Notes under the pieces: model-generated
What the model was told of the DNA's origin: nothing
Database searches by the model: none
Seen by the model: the letters and a program-made list of their open reading frames with translations, nothing else
Made by a program: the position numbers and the translations under genes
NCBI GenBank assembly: GCA_017428925.1
Contig: JAFRPY010000090.1
Location: 1-49,213, forward strand
Direction of reading: 5' to 3'
Origin: Prevotella sp.
GTDB lineage: Bacteria > Bacteroidota > Bacteroidia > Bacteroidales > Bacteroidaceae
Length of the DNA: 49,213 nt
In this document: positions 15,503 through 23,809 of the stretch, piece by piece
How the letters are laid out: every line of letters starts with the position of its first letter
How positions within the stretch are numbered: the stretch's first letter is position 1

Positions 15503-16963
15503 TTATTTCAGCGAAATGTTACGGATGACGAAAGCACCTTGAACGTCACCTTCTATGAAGTCGAAGGTTTCGGGAATGGTTTCGAACGGCTGGAAGGTCA
15601 GCGTGAAGTCACTGTAGTTTATTTCGCCTATGTAGTCTTCTTTGGCGGTAAAGGCATTGACTTCGGGATAGTTGTCAACGTCGAGTTTGATGCCGTCGGC
15701 TGCCGTTAGTTTGTATTTCTTGCCATTAGCCGTGAGATAGGAATCCTTGGCTATGCGGAACCAATAGCCTTTCTTCGTATAATTACGGAAACTGACCTTG
15801 GTGCCGTCTGCATTGGCTTCGACATGACGAACAACAAACCCTAAGTTTGAACTGTTATCCTGTTTGGGGCCATTGATGGCCTCGGCCATTCCAAAGAACC
15901 AGCCTATACCACCATAGCCTACAACTTTCCACAAAATGCGACCTTCTGGCGAGATCAATACATAATAAGGTATGGCGCCTTCATCGCAGTATCTACCATT
16001 GATGCTGCTTCCCATTTTGCCATCGCTCCAGTTCTTCCAAACGATACGCTTGCTGAACTCGTGCTTCTGCCACTGAGAGCGTGTATTCTGGTTGATGCCG
16101 ACAATCTCCAACTTACCTTTCATTCTCTCATAGACCTCTCGCATCTCTGGCTCAGCCATCATGCAAGGGCCACAACCGATGCCCCAGAAGTCGAGCAATA
16201 CGTATCGCCCATCAGAGAAGGCTTCCGACAAGCGATGCTTGCCGCCCTGTATATCGAAGAGTTCTGCATCGATGTATTTATCGCCCACCCGCAAGAGTTT
16301 TGGAGGATAGACATAGGCGTGTATCTCTGCCAATTGGTCTTCGAATCCTTTCGGTGCACGGGCAGCAAAAGACTTCTCCAGATTCTTAATCTGCTCCACG
16401 TATGGGAAGTCTTTCATGTTCTTCAGCATTCTGGCTATGTTGCTTAGTTTACTGATTGAGGCAGCATCCACAGGCAGCGAGGTTAGGATGTCCATCTCCT
16501 TCTTCATTAGCACCATGTTGATAGAGTCAAGCCTAACTCTGTCTCTGCTCTGTTCTATTTGGATGAATTCCATCATAACGTCGCGGCAATGCTCCGTCAT
16601 ACGGTTCAGCGTCTGCTGTTCGGGAACTGGGCTTTCCACTTTCCATAGTGGATAGAGACAATCAGTGCCTGTCAATTTCACCGTCACATCGGGTTTCAGC
16701 ATGAGGGAGAAAGATAAATTGGGGCAACCTTCGCCAAAGCAACCGAGAGTACCCACAGTGAGTTCTTCTACAGGAATAGTCAGGGTAAAATGTCCTGCCT
16801 TAACAGAGTCTACAATATTCCCTAAATTGCCAGCACCAACAATTACCAGTGTGCCGTCTTTCAGTGCGGGTGAATAGCCAGTGATAGTTGCAGTCTTTGT
16901 TTGTGCCTGCCCAACCATTGCAACGAGGGCGAATAGTGCGGTGATGATAGTTTGCTTGTTCAT
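15503..16963 (-). CDS. Exported TlpA-like thioredoxin with extra C-terminal domain
   Basis: A protein of 486 residues from ATG 16963, giving the signal peptide MNKQTIITALFALVAMVGQAQ. Residues about 20-130 (ATITGYSPALKDGTLVI) are a DUF4369-like beta domain, followed by a helical hinge and a thioredoxin domain with FWGIGCGPCM near residue 263 and the cis-Pro region AIPYYVLISPEGRI. Residues about 380-486 are an added domain (YLTANGKKYKL, FTLTFQPFE, FDFIEGDVQGAF) that is homologous to the N-terminal domain of the 686-residue thioredoxin protein. It is the last gene of ECF module 2. The first 250 residues are paralogous to those of the gene at 17546-18688. Confidence 0.75.
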   Translation of the reverse strand: MNKQTIITALFALVAMVGQAQTKTATITGYSPALKDGTLVIVGAGNLGNIVDSVKAGHFTLTIPVEELTVGTLGCFGEGCPNLSFSLMLKPDVTVKLTGTDCLYPLWKVESPVPEQQTLNRMTEHCRDVMMEFIQIEQSRDRVRLDSINMVLMKKEMDILTSLPVDAASISKLSNIARMLKNMKDFPYVEQIKNLEKSFAARAPKGFEDQLAEIHAYVYPPKLLRVGDKYIDAELFDIQGGKHRLSEAFSDGRYVLLDFWGIGCGPCMMAEPEMREVYERMKGKLEIVGINQNTRSQWQKHEFSKRIVWKNWSDGKMGSSINGRYCDEGAIPYYVLISPEGRILWKVVGYGGIGWFFGMAEAINGPKQDNSSNLGFVVRHVEANADGTKVSFRNYTKKGYWFRIAKDSYLTANGKKYKLTAADGIKLDVDNYPEVNAFTAKEDYIGEINYSDFTLTFQPFETIPETFDFIEGDVQGAFVIRNISLK

Positions 16964-16967
16964 TGTT

Positions 16968-17549
16968 CTAATAATATTTGATTCCGAGGATATAGTAATG
17001 AGGGCTTCGCTTGATAATGTCGGAGATACTGCCACAACAGCGGGTTACCTTATACTCTGCATCATACCAAAATGAAGCGTAATACACAAGTGGAATAAAA
17101 GTATCCTTTTCTAATGGCGATGTGGGTTCGAAAGGATCCGACCTATATGAGTAAACGTATTTATTTTCACTCTCCCAGTAGAGTTGCTTGAGTTTTAGAC
17201 TCCAAGAAGATCGAAGCGTATTCTCCCAATTAAAATAGCATAGGGCTGTAGAATCGTTATCAGAAGGGAGAAAGCCATAAATCAGTTTGTCGCCATTTGC
17301 CTGGAAGTAATAAGGAAACAAGAGTCGTGGGGAATCTTCCACTTCTTTTCCATTTACAAATTCCCTGACGTTGAACGTTACATTCTTGCCTTTTATCGCA
17401 CTAACATCAAAACTATATGCCTGATAGCCTTTTTGATTAAGCATCGGGATGTAGTCGTTGATAGTTGTCTCGTTCATTTTGATCTCTTGTGCCCAGCCCG
17501 TCATTGTGACGAGGGCGAGCAGTGCGGTAAAGATAGATTTCTTGTTCAT
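16968..17549 (-). CDS. Small exported protein (DUF5041-like)
   Basis: A protein of 193 residues with signal peptide MNKKSIFTALLALVTMTGWAQ, closely similar to the signal peptides of its thioredoxin neighbours. The mature part is beta-rich (YQAYSFDVSAIKGKNVTFNV, LLFPYYFQANGDKLIYGF), with a Cys pair (RCCGS) near the end that might be a substrate of the adjacent thioredoxins. I assign it tentatively to the DUF5041 family of Prevotella-type genomes. Its ATG overlaps the upstream thioredoxin stop (ATGA) and its end is 4 bp from the next gene, so it is embedded in the operon. Confidence 0.55.
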   Translation of the reverse strand: MNKKSIFTALLALVTMTGWAQEIKMNETTINDYIPMLNQKGYQAYSFDVSAIKGKNVTFNVREFVNGKEVEDSPRLLFPYYFQANGDKLIYGFLPSDNDSTALCYFNWENTLRSSWSLKLKQLYWESENKYVYSYRSDPFEPTSPLEKDTFIPLVYYASFWYDAEYKVTRCCGSISDIIKRSPHYYILGIKYY

Positions 17550-18688
17550 TTCAGTGCTTTCTCTATTTCTTTCTTAATGGTGTCTAAGCCAGGGAAGCCG
17601 ATGCTCTTGTAGGTCTGCTTGCCCTTGGTGTTATAGATGGCGTATGTGGGAATACCGGGAGCCTCGTACTTGTTGAGGATATAGTGGTATTGATCCTCCG
17701 TCAGGTAGTAGTGGTGACCGTCGATATCCTTAATCATTTCCTGCCAAGTGGTTGGAGGCGATGAGGGTGGGGTGATATAGACAAACTGGATGTTCTGGCC
17801 TTTCATTTCCTCTTTCATCGGTGCCATAGCCTTGTGGCCAGCACGACAGGGACCACACCATGTAGCCCAAATATCGATGAGCACAGCCTTGCCCTTATAT
17901 TTGTCGAGGATAGTTTGTAGGATGTTTTCTGGAGCTATGTCATCATATTTTTTGAAGAACACGCTCTCATTGCTGGCCAATTCCTCGGCTATCTGCTGTT
18001 CCTCCTTCGCATAGACATAGGTATGAATCTCTGCCAGCATGTCTTCAAATCCTTTTGGCGCACGTGCGGCGACAGTCTTTTCCAGTTCTTTCAACTGTTC
18101 CATGTATGGGAAGTCTTTTCTTTCCTTTGCCGTTATCATTGCCCATTCGGATATATGCATTAGTGCACGGATTGTGGCTGCATCCACAGGCAGTGAGGGA
18201 AGGATGTCCATCTCCTTCTTCATTAACACCATGTTGATGGAGTCTATCTTATTCCAATCTCTGCTCTGTTCAACATTGATAAATTCCATGAAGACATCGC
18301 GGCAATACTCCGTTAGACGGTTCTGGGTCTGCTGTTCAGGTATCGGGCTCTCCACTTTCCATAAGGGGACGAAAAGGTCATTACCCGTTACTTTCACAGT
18401 TACATCAGGCTTCAGAAAAATGTTTATATACCGATTGGGGCAGCCTTCACCATAGAAAGAGAGGTTGCTCTCGGTGAATTCCTCAACGGGCAGGGTGTAG
18501 GCGAAATGTCCGCTTTGAACGGTATCTACAACAGTTCCCGAAGAACCAGTACCAGCAAGCACCAGCGTGCCGTTTTTCAGTGCGGGTGAATAACCTGTGA
18601 CGGTTGCTGTCTTTGTCTGTGCCTGCCCTATCATACAGACGAGGACGAGCAGAGCGGTGGTAATTGTTTGCTTATTAGATAAAATCAT
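17546..18688 (-). CDS. Exported TlpA/ResA-like thioredoxin
   Basis: A protein of 380 residues with signal peptide ending QAQTK. The DUF4369-like N-terminal domain (ATVTGYSPALKNGTLVL) is nearly the same as in the gene at 15503. A helical segment (about 120-235) precedes a compact thioredoxin domain with ATWCGPCRAG near residue 278 and the cis-Pro motif APGIPTYAIY. The family reduces periplasmic disulfides, often in cytochrome or envelope-protein maturation; no cytochrome genes are nearby. Its start follows a 64-bp gap filled by a family B-like repeat after the gene at 18753. Confidence 0.8.
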   Translation of the reverse strand: MILSNKQTITTALLVLVCMIGQAQTKTATVTGYSPALKNGTLVLAGTGSSGTVVDTVQSGHFAYTLPVEEFTESNLSFYGEGCPNRYINIFLKPDVTVKVTGNDLFVPLWKVESPIPEQQTQNRLTEYCRDVFMEFINVEQSRDWNKIDSINMVLMKKEMDILPSLPVDAATIRALMHISEWAMITAKERKDFPYMEQLKELEKTVAARAPKGFEDMLAEIHTYVYAKEEQQIAEELASNESVFFKKYDDIAPENILQTILDKYKGKAVLIDIWATWCGPCRAGHKAMAPMKEEMKGQNIQFVYITPPSSPPTTWQEMIKDIDGHHYYLTEDQYHYILNKYEAPGIPTYAIYNTKGKQTYKSIGFPGLDTIKKEIEKALK

Positions 18689-18752
18689 AATTCTTAACTC
18701 TTACTCGCGCAGCGATACATCTTAATTCTAAATTCTTAACTCTTAACTCATA
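18689..18752. repeat. Family B-like repeat filling an intergenic gap
   Basis: On the minus strand GAGTTAAGAGTTAAG-type arms flank a core GATGTATCGCTGCGCGAG, the same layout as the GATGTGTCGCCTTCGGCGAG core elsewhere. It occupies the whole space between two operon genes. Confidence 0.6.
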
Positions 18753-19907
18753 TTATTCCACCATTACCCTCGGGAAATACTTGAACAGTTTCTGGTTGTC
18801 GCGCAGTTCCCTGATGCTGAGGTCTGCTTTTACTTCACCGCTCCAATCGGCAAAATTGGCCTTGAAGGGCTCACCCTCGGGAACGATATAGGTGATGGTT
18901 TCGAGATTAAGCGGCAGGGGTTCAAAGATGAGCACGACGGCAAAGTAGTCGCCCGAATAGCCTTGCACCCAGAATAGCGTGTCGTTGGGATAGTCTATCA
19001 CGTCCTTGCACCTGTACTGGTGCCCCGACTTGTCGATGAGAATGGTGTTGCCGCCACGGCCGAAATACTCTCGGCGCCAGTTCATCTCGGTGGAAACGGC
19101 GACGTAGGTGGCCTCGGGTGTCAGCCACATCGCCATCGTCCCCTCGGGTATGGGCTTGATGAGGTGGGCATCCTTGTATTCAGACCATGTAAAAAAGTTG
19201 TCTTTATCGTAGTTCTTGGCCTCGGTGACGAGGGTTGGATGGTGGAACTCGGGCGCCTGGTCGTAGTAGTTTGCCACGCCGTGAAACACGAGACCTGATG
19301 GCTGGCGGTTCAGTTTCACGCTGTAGCCTCTTAACTGCCAGTTGGGTACGCCATAGATGGCAATATCGGTAGTGGTCTCGGGCAGTTTGGGAAAGAAAAT
19401 CTTGAAGTCGAGCACCGTCCCCTTCTTGCCCTTGATGCCGAAGCGTTTGTAGTAGCAATCGGGTGCTGTGCGCCGCGCCCTGTAACTGATGCCCGTCTCC
19501 TTGTCGAGAATACATCCCTCTTCGTCAGTCAACCAAAAATTGTCCACTATGTCGGCAGGCATCGGGAAATAGCAATGCAGCACGGTCTCGCCATTCTCTT
19601 CGGTCAACTTCCAAGGCATGGGCATGTAGGGAACATCCTTTGAGGCGTTGACAAAATCGGTAAACAGTTCGTCGTCAAGTTTATCGACGGTAGGGACATT
19701 CTCAACCACCAGGCCGGAAGGCTCAAACCAGTCGTCTTTCTCGGTTCTGTTCCAACGTGCAACCGACTTCTTCTTGTCGATTGCAACCGAAGGCTTCGGC
19801 ACCCAGTAACCGCTGCTTTTGGCCAGAGTTACCACATCATTCTTTGTTTGTGCCTGCATCGCCAGACCGACGAATGCCATGAGGCTGAGGATAATGATCT
19901 TCTTCAT
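18753..19907 (-). CDS. Hypothetical exported protein with two copies of the cluster's shared domain
   Basis: A protein of 384 residues with signal peptide MKKIIILSLMAFVGLAMQAQ. No catalytic motif is seen. Two internal stretches resemble each other and the shared domain of the thioredoxin proteins: one around 120-190 (DEEGCIL, LDFKIFFPKLP, DIAIYGVPNW) and one around 255-355 (ILIDKSGHQYRC, YFAVVLIFEPLPLN, TYIVPEGEPF). The ATG overlaps the anti-sigma stop (ATGA), placing it third in ECF module 2, as 11973-13355 is in module 1. A periplasmic sensing or target role is inferred. Confidence 0.6.
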   Translation of the reverse strand: MKKIIILSLMAFVGLAMQAQTKNDVVTLAKSSGYWVPKPSVAIDKKKSVARWNRTEKDDWFEPSGLVVENVPTVDKLDDELFTDFVNASKDVPYMPMPWKLTEENGETVLHCYFPMPADIVDNFWLTDEEGCILDKETGISYRARRTAPDCYYKRFGIKGKKGTVLDFKIFFPKLPETTTDIAIYGVPNWQLRGYSVKLNRQPSGLVFHGVANYYDQAPEFHHPTLVTEAKNYDKDNFFTWSEYKDAHLIKPIPEGTMAMWLTPEATYVAVSTEMNWRREYFGRGGNTILIDKSGHQYRCKDVIDYPNDTLFWVQGYSGDYFAVVLIFEPLPLNLETITYIVPEGEPFKANFADWSGEVKADLSIRELRDNQKLFKYFPRVMVE

Positions 19908-20812
19908 ATATTTAAGTTTTTAGTTTGAACAGGCTTGGTGTGCATCAGTTCGTCGCGAAATTCCTGATAGCAGGCCGACGATGCCTCTACGCCGATGGGC
20001 GCATGGGTGGAGTAGAGCAGAATCTTGCCGTTCATGCGCTCGGCTATCCATCTGTACTGCAGTTGTTTGCGCTGGTCCTTCAGTTCGAAGAAGAACTGCT
20101 GGTGCGAGAAATTCAGGTGGTAGCCGGGCGTCTCGTCGCTATACCAGCAGGCTACCTGCAACAGTCGTCCGAACACGTCGATTTCCTTTTTGTCGGGGAA
20201 TACATAAACCCTCGAAACGACATTGCTGTCGTTTGTCGCAGCGCACGTCAGTTCACCCTCCTTTATATGGTGGTAGGCCGCCATCTTTTCGATGAATTCA
20301 TCCACGCGGGCAGGATTCTGATAGGGCACCGTTTCTTCCGCCGTTGTATGTGCGGTGAAGTGCAGATTGGGGTCGTCTGCGACTTCTTTTATATTTGTTT
20401 CCTGCACTGGAGCGGGCTTAGTTTTAGTCTCCTTTCGTTTCATCGGAACTTGTTTCGGTGCAGTTCCAGACTTTGGAACTGATGGTTTCAGACTTTGGAA
20501 CTGAGAGTTCCAGACTTTAGAACTGATGGTTCCAGACTTTAAAACTGGCACGGGCATAGTCTGCTTCACAATCATCCGTTCTGTTTTTGCTGGTTTTTCT
20601 TTGTGTAGCAGCGTCAATCCAACACCCACGATGATGAGCAGACAGGCGGCGGCAAGTCCCCACCAACCGAAGGATTTACCCACCCTCTTTTCATTATCAT
20701 TAAGGGCAGAAAGTATCTCATACTTCCCTCCCTTTGGGAAAGGCGACGGGTGGGCCCCATATTTGCGTCTTAATGCCTCGCGCAGGTCGGTATCTTTATA
20801 TTTCTCGTGCAT
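19904..20812 (-). CDS. Single-pass membrane anti-sigma-like protein (ECF module 2)
   Basis: A protein of 302 residues. The cytoplasmic segment (1-48) is followed by a TM helix at about 50-69 (WWGLAAACLLIIVGVGLTLL) and a large periplasmic part. Residues about 88-117 are encoded by a 22-bp tandem repeat, giving a Ser/Lys/Pro-rich stalk. Residues about 175-290 form a compact domain (MAAYHHIKEGELTC, DVFGRLLQVACW, QLQYRWIAERMNGKI). A family A palindrome inserts HPSPFPKGG at residues 21-29. The gene overlaps its sigma gene by 17 bp and the next gene by 4 bp. As in module 1, no zinc motif is seen, so the role is assigned from position and topology. Confidence 0.6.
   Translation of the reverse strand: MHEKYKDTDLREALRRKYGAHPSPFPKGGKYEILSALNDNEKRVGKSFGWWGLAAACLLIIVGVGLTLLHKEKPAKTERMIVKQTMPVPVLKSGTISSKVWNSQFQSLKPSVPKSGTAPKQVPMKRKETKTKPAPVQETNIKEVADDPNLHFTAHTTAEETVPYQNPARVDEFIEKMAAYHHIKEGELTCAATNDSNVVSRVYVFPDKKEIDVFGRLLQVACWYSDETPGYHLNFSHQQFFFELKDQRKQLQYRWIAERMNGKILLYSTHAPIGVEASSACYQEFRDELMHTKPVQTKNLNI
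20464..20551. repeat. 22-bp tandem repeat, 4 units, inside the anti-sigma gene
   Basis: Units start at 20464, 20486, 20508 and 20530, with consensus TTCCAGACTTTGGAACTGATGG shortened here to its core TTCCAGACTTTGGAACTGAT. Each unit holds a small hairpin (GTTCCA-GACTT-TGGAAC). As 22 is not a multiple of three, gain or loss of one unit would shift the reading frame. Confidence 0.9.
20723..20757. repeat. Family A-like palindrome inside the anti-sigma gene
   Basis: TTCCC (20724-20728) pairs with GGGAA (20736-20740), followed by the arm GGCGACGGGTGGGCCC. The insertion is in frame and encodes HPSPFPKGG at residues 21-29 of the gene at 19904-20812. Confidence 0.65.
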
Positions 20813-21374
20813 CTTCTTTCAGTTTCTTATAGAGTTTCTTACGTATTCTGTACAATCGTTTGGCCAGCGGCTTGGCTTCGATGCCCATGATGTAGGCAAT
20901 CTCCGCCAGCGGGAGGTCGTCGTAGTAGTAGAGCGTGACGAGCATCCGTTCGTCATCGGTCAAATCGTCTATCAGTCGTTCCAGTCGCCGGATGTTTTCT
21001 TCCTTGCCCGTGGACAATCCCGTCTCCAGCATTTCGTCGCTGACATCGTCCAGCAATTCTTCAGTTTCTGCAAGGAACATCATCTGCCGACGGCGGCGTT
21101 TCTGGAAGTCGAGTGTCAGGTGGTAGCCGATGCGGCAGAGCCATGTGGAGAGCGAGGCTTTCCGGGCGTCATAACTGCCGATGTGACTGAAGGCGCGCAG
21201 GAAGGTGTCTTGAGTAAGTTCCCGGGCATCCATCTCGTTGCCCACCTGTCGGACGATCATCGCGAAGACACGATCCGCGTAGCGACAGACCATTTCGGTC
21301 TGCCCCTCGCGCCGCCCTTCGCAGACGGCTTTAACGATTTCACCTTCTGTCGGTGTTTTCGTTTTGTGTCTCAC
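20796..21374 (-). CDS. ECF-type RNA polymerase sigma factor (module 2)
   Basis: A protein of 192 residues with region 2 (NEMDARELTQDTFLRAFSHI, SLSTWLCRIGYHLTLDFQKRR) and region 4 (LTDDERMLVTLYYYDDLPL-AEIAYIMG-AKRLYRIRKKLYKKL). The most upstream reasonable start is GTG at 21374; the next ATG is 27 codons later and would remove part of region 2. The shared motif TTTTTC-N10-GTATA lies so close to the GTG that the leader would be almost absent. The gene heads the operon running down to 15503. Confidence 0.9.
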   Translation of the reverse strand: MRHKTKTPTEGEIVKAVCEGRREGQTEMVCRYADRVFAMIVRQVGNEMDARELTQDTFLRAFSHIGSYDARKASLSTWLCRIGYHLTLDFQKRRRRQMMFLAETEELLDDVSDEMLETGLSTGKEENIRRLERLIDDLTDDERMLVTLYYYDDLPLAEIAYIMGIEAKPLAKRLYRIRKKLYKKLKEDAREI

Positions 21375-21405
21375 TTCTACTTGTTATACGACAACTTTTG
21401 AAAAA
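21374..21405 (-). promoter_or_regulatory. Motif shared upstream of both ECF sigma genes (copy 2)
   Basis: Minus strand: TTTTTC (21400-21405), 10 bp, GTATA (21385-21389), 5 bp, TAGAAG (21374-21379). It has the same blocks and the same 10-bp gap as at 14577-14609. Confidence 0.45.
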
Positions 21406-21450
21406 TATCCCGCTGTTTTCGAAACTTTTTTTTGAAAAAGAAAAAAAAGG

Positions 21451-21554
21451 ATTACGAAATAGGAGTTACGAAGTACGATGTGTCGCCTTCGGCGAGGTGG
21501 AAGTGAGATGTATTACTTCGTACTTCGTAACTCCAAACTCCTACTTCGTAACTC
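21451..21554. repeat. Family B repeat element between sigma and PspC genes
   Basis: GGAGTTACGAAGTA (21462-21475) pairs perfectly with TACTTCGTAACTCC (21521-21534) around the core GATGTGTCGCCTTCGGCGAG. An extra TACTTCGTAACTC copy at 21542-21554 supplies the last codons (RVTK) and stop of the PspC-family gene. Confidence 0.85.
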
Positions 21555-23340
21555 TGGTAAGTTTGAAGTCGGTGGCAGAGAACCACTGGGCGCGGCACGG
21601 CTGTCCGGTGAAGGCGGCATCGGTTGAAACACCGTAGGTGATGGAGTCGCCCGTGACCACAATGTTGTCGATGGTGACTACCGACCAGCCCATGCCTTCT
21701 TTTATCCGGTGCTGGTCGACTACCTCGTCGTTGATTCTCAGTTCGTCGTCGTTCACCTCGATTTGCATGCCCAGAATAATCATTCGCACTTGGCTCTGTT
21801 TTTTGTCAACGGGCGAGCCGGTAGCGACGGTCAGGCTGTCGGTCAGCTGCTGACGTATCTGCTCGGCCAGTTCACCGCCTTTGTTGCCATAGACGGGAAT
21901 CTGCATCAGGTGTTTCTCGGCGCCAATGGCATAGATGCATGGGCCGGGACCCTCGGCGCGGGCTATGCAGCTTAACTGATAAATGCCGGGCTTGACGGCC
22001 TCCTTGCGCTCTGCCTGATAAACTTCCTGGCAGTTTTCGTTCCAGGCATCAAGATAGCGGGTGTAATAGTCGCCGTTGTAATATTCTCCGCTTTGGGTGT
22101 AGTGGGCGCAGTTCTCGTGTTTCAGCAGTGTCCATCCGCCTCGGCGCAGGTAATCCCGGTCGTCGTTGCTCATCACCACTCCCTGATAGGTATGCGTTTT
22201 GGTGTATTCGGCATGGTATCTCTCGGATTCCTTTTCATGAATCCAGATGAGCGAAGGTATCATGCAGCACAGGGATGCCACCCAGAGCACTATCCATATA
22301 ATGCGCTGTGCGATGCCCATGGGCTGCGTCTTGCCTGCCTTGGTGAGCAGCATGTGGCCGATGGCATAGAGGGGGATGAAGAGGGTGAGCAGCAGGCCAA
22401 GGATGAAGGTAATCACCACCCAAGGGTGGACGTTAATCAACTCGGGCAGGTTCATGTTGCCGATGGCGAAGGGCAGGTCCCAATTGCTTGCCGCTGGAAT
22501 GGTGAAGGCGATGACGATGGACACGATGATGAGGAACAGGCAAACCAGCAGCGACAGTCCGCAGGTGGCGGCGACGAATATGAAGATTCCTGCAAAAATG
22601 GTCATGATTACAGAGAAAAATGATGCTAAGCAACCGCGGCGCTGCGGTGCGGGCTTGTTCTCGTCGATGACCACATCGGCCAGATTCTGGGGCGTCACGT
22701 CCTTGCCTTTCATTTCCAGCATTTCTTTGGGTGTAGAGACGGTGGGCATGGCAATAGCCAGCACGAAATAGAGTAGGATGAAGGTGATGTTGGTGGTGAA
22801 AAAGAATCCTCCGATGTGAAACAGCTTGAACAGAGGGAAAAGGAAGATGTTGGAACCAAGTACAAGCAGCACATAGCCGATGCGCCACCAGGTGACATCT
22901 GTTCCCGTATATGCGGCAAAGCCAGAAAGCACACCGGCCAGCATCCTGTCGTTAGGATTGCGGAAGAGTCGTTTGCCAGCCGTCTTGGCACGTACTTTAT
23001 TAATAAAACCCTGGGCTGCAGAATTGAACGAGTCGTAGCGATGACCTTCGTTTCCTTCGTCTTTCCTTTCATCATCCTCGCCAGCTAGCTCTTCGGGTTT
23101 GCCGATACGGGTGATGATGTCTTTCACATGGTCGATGGTGATGGCCTCGATGCCCTGCTGGCGCAGTTCGTCGAACAGTTCGGCGATGCGGGCTTCGATG
23201 TCGTTGACGATTTCGTTGCCGTCTTCCTGCCGCCCGAACGATTGCCGGAGCGACTCAATGTATTGCTGTAACAACTCGTAGGCATCCTCGTCGATTTGGA
23301 AGAGGCGCCCGCACAGGTTGATGGTAATGTTCTTTTTCAT
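21541..23340 (-). CDS. PspC-domain membrane protein
   Basis: A protein of 599 residues. An N-terminal cytoplasmic segment with coiled-coil character (LFQIDEDAYELLQQYIE, NDIEARIAELFDELRQQG) precedes the PspC domain at about 120-200 (KRLFRNPNDRMLAGVLSGFAAY with TDVTWWRIGYVLL). Several further TM helices lie at about 240-285 and 305-370, followed by a C-terminal extracytoplasmic part of about 220 residues. This arrangement is the standard Bacteroidetes PspC protein linked to a PadR regulator and is associated with envelope stress. The gene overlaps padR by ATGA. Its last four codons lie in a family B repeat, so the natural C-terminus may have been replaced. Confidence 0.85.
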   Translation of the reverse strand: MKKNITINLCGRLFQIDEDAYELLQQYIESLRQSFGRQEDGNEIVNDIEARIAELFDELRQQGIEAITIDHVKDIITRIGKPEELAGEDDERKDEGNEGHRYDSFNSAAQGFINKVRAKTAGKRLFRNPNDRMLAGVLSGFAAYTGTDVTWWRIGYVLLVLGSNIFLFPLFKLFHIGGFFFTTNITFILLYFVLAIAMPTVSTPKEMLEMKGKDVTPQNLADVVIDENKPAPQRRGCLASFFSVIMTIFAGIFIFVAATCGLSLLVCLFLIIVSIVIAFTIPAASNWDLPFAIGNMNLPELINVHPWVVITFILGLLLTLFIPLYAIGHMLLTKAGKTQPMGIAQRIIWIVLWVASLCCMIPSLIWIHEKESERYHAEYTKTHTYQGVVMSNDDRDYLRRGGWTLLKHENCAHYTQSGEYYNGDYYTRYLDAWNENCQEVYQAERKEAVKPGIYQLSCIARAEGPGPCIYAIGAEKHLMQIPVYGNKGGELAEQIRQQLTDSLTVATGSPVDKKQSQVRMIILGMQIEVNDDELRINDEVVDQHRIKEGMGWSVVTIDNIVVTGDSITYGVSTDAAFTGQPCRAQWFSATDFKLTRVTK

Positions 23341-23687
23341 TTTGATGCTGTTAAGTTGGGATGAGTGTTTTTGAGATAATTGACTGTGTTAGAGAGTTCG
23401 GTCCAGGCTCCGTCGAGACCTTCGAGGAACTGTTCGCCTTCGGGACTGAGCGCATAGTATTTTCGTGGAGGCCCCTGTGTGGACTCCTGCCATTCGTAGC
23501 GCAGCAGTCCGTCGTTCTTCAGGCGAGTCAATAGCGGATAGAGCGTTCCCTCGACCACCAGCAGTTCAGCCTGTTTGAGTTGCTGAATGATGTCGCTGGC
23601 ATACGACGGGCGATGTCGGAGGAGCAGTAAAACGCAATACTCCAGCATTCCCTTCCGCATCTGTGATTTAGCATTTTCGATATTCAT
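23337..23687 (-). CDS. PadR-family transcriptional regulator
   Basis: A protein of 116 residues with the PadR winged helix: QMRKGMLEYCVLLLLRHRP, YASDIIQQLKQAELLVVEGTLYPLLTRLKNDGLL, and PPRKYYALSPEGEQFL. The C-terminal dimerisation helix is short, as in PadR subfamily 2. It is encoded first in a two-gene operon with the PspC protein (ATGA overlap), and it probably represses this operon through the AGTACT sites upstream. Confidence 0.92.
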   Translation of the reverse strand: MNIENAKSQMRKGMLEYCVLLLLRHRPSYASDIIQQLKQAELLVVEGTLYPLLTRLKNDGLLRYEWQESTQGPPRKYYALSPEGEQFLEGLDGAWTELSNTVNYLKNTHPNLTASK

Positions 23688-23716
23688 GTTGATGATAACA
23701 AATGGTTTTCGGGTGC

Positions 23717-23758
23717 AAATGTAGGCAAAAACTAAGTACTATGCAATACAAAGTACTA
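23717..23758 (-). promoter_or_regulatory. padR-pspC promoter with likely PadR operator
   Basis: Minus strand: TTG (23745-23747), 20 bp, TACATTTG (23717-23724). Two AGTACT palindromes (23736-23741 and 23753-23758) bracket the -33 TTG, spaced 17 bp start to start. Autorepression by PadR is inferred. Confidence 0.65.
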
Positions 23759-23809
23759 TAAATAATTGAGAAAATAACAATATTTAATAAAGTTATACGG
23801 AAATTACAA

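Noticed and set aside
20526-21401. 291-codon open frame on the plus strand across the second sigma gene
   Set aside because: Antisense to the ECF sigma and anti-sigma genes, which have clear motifs; no domain is seen in the plus-strand frame.
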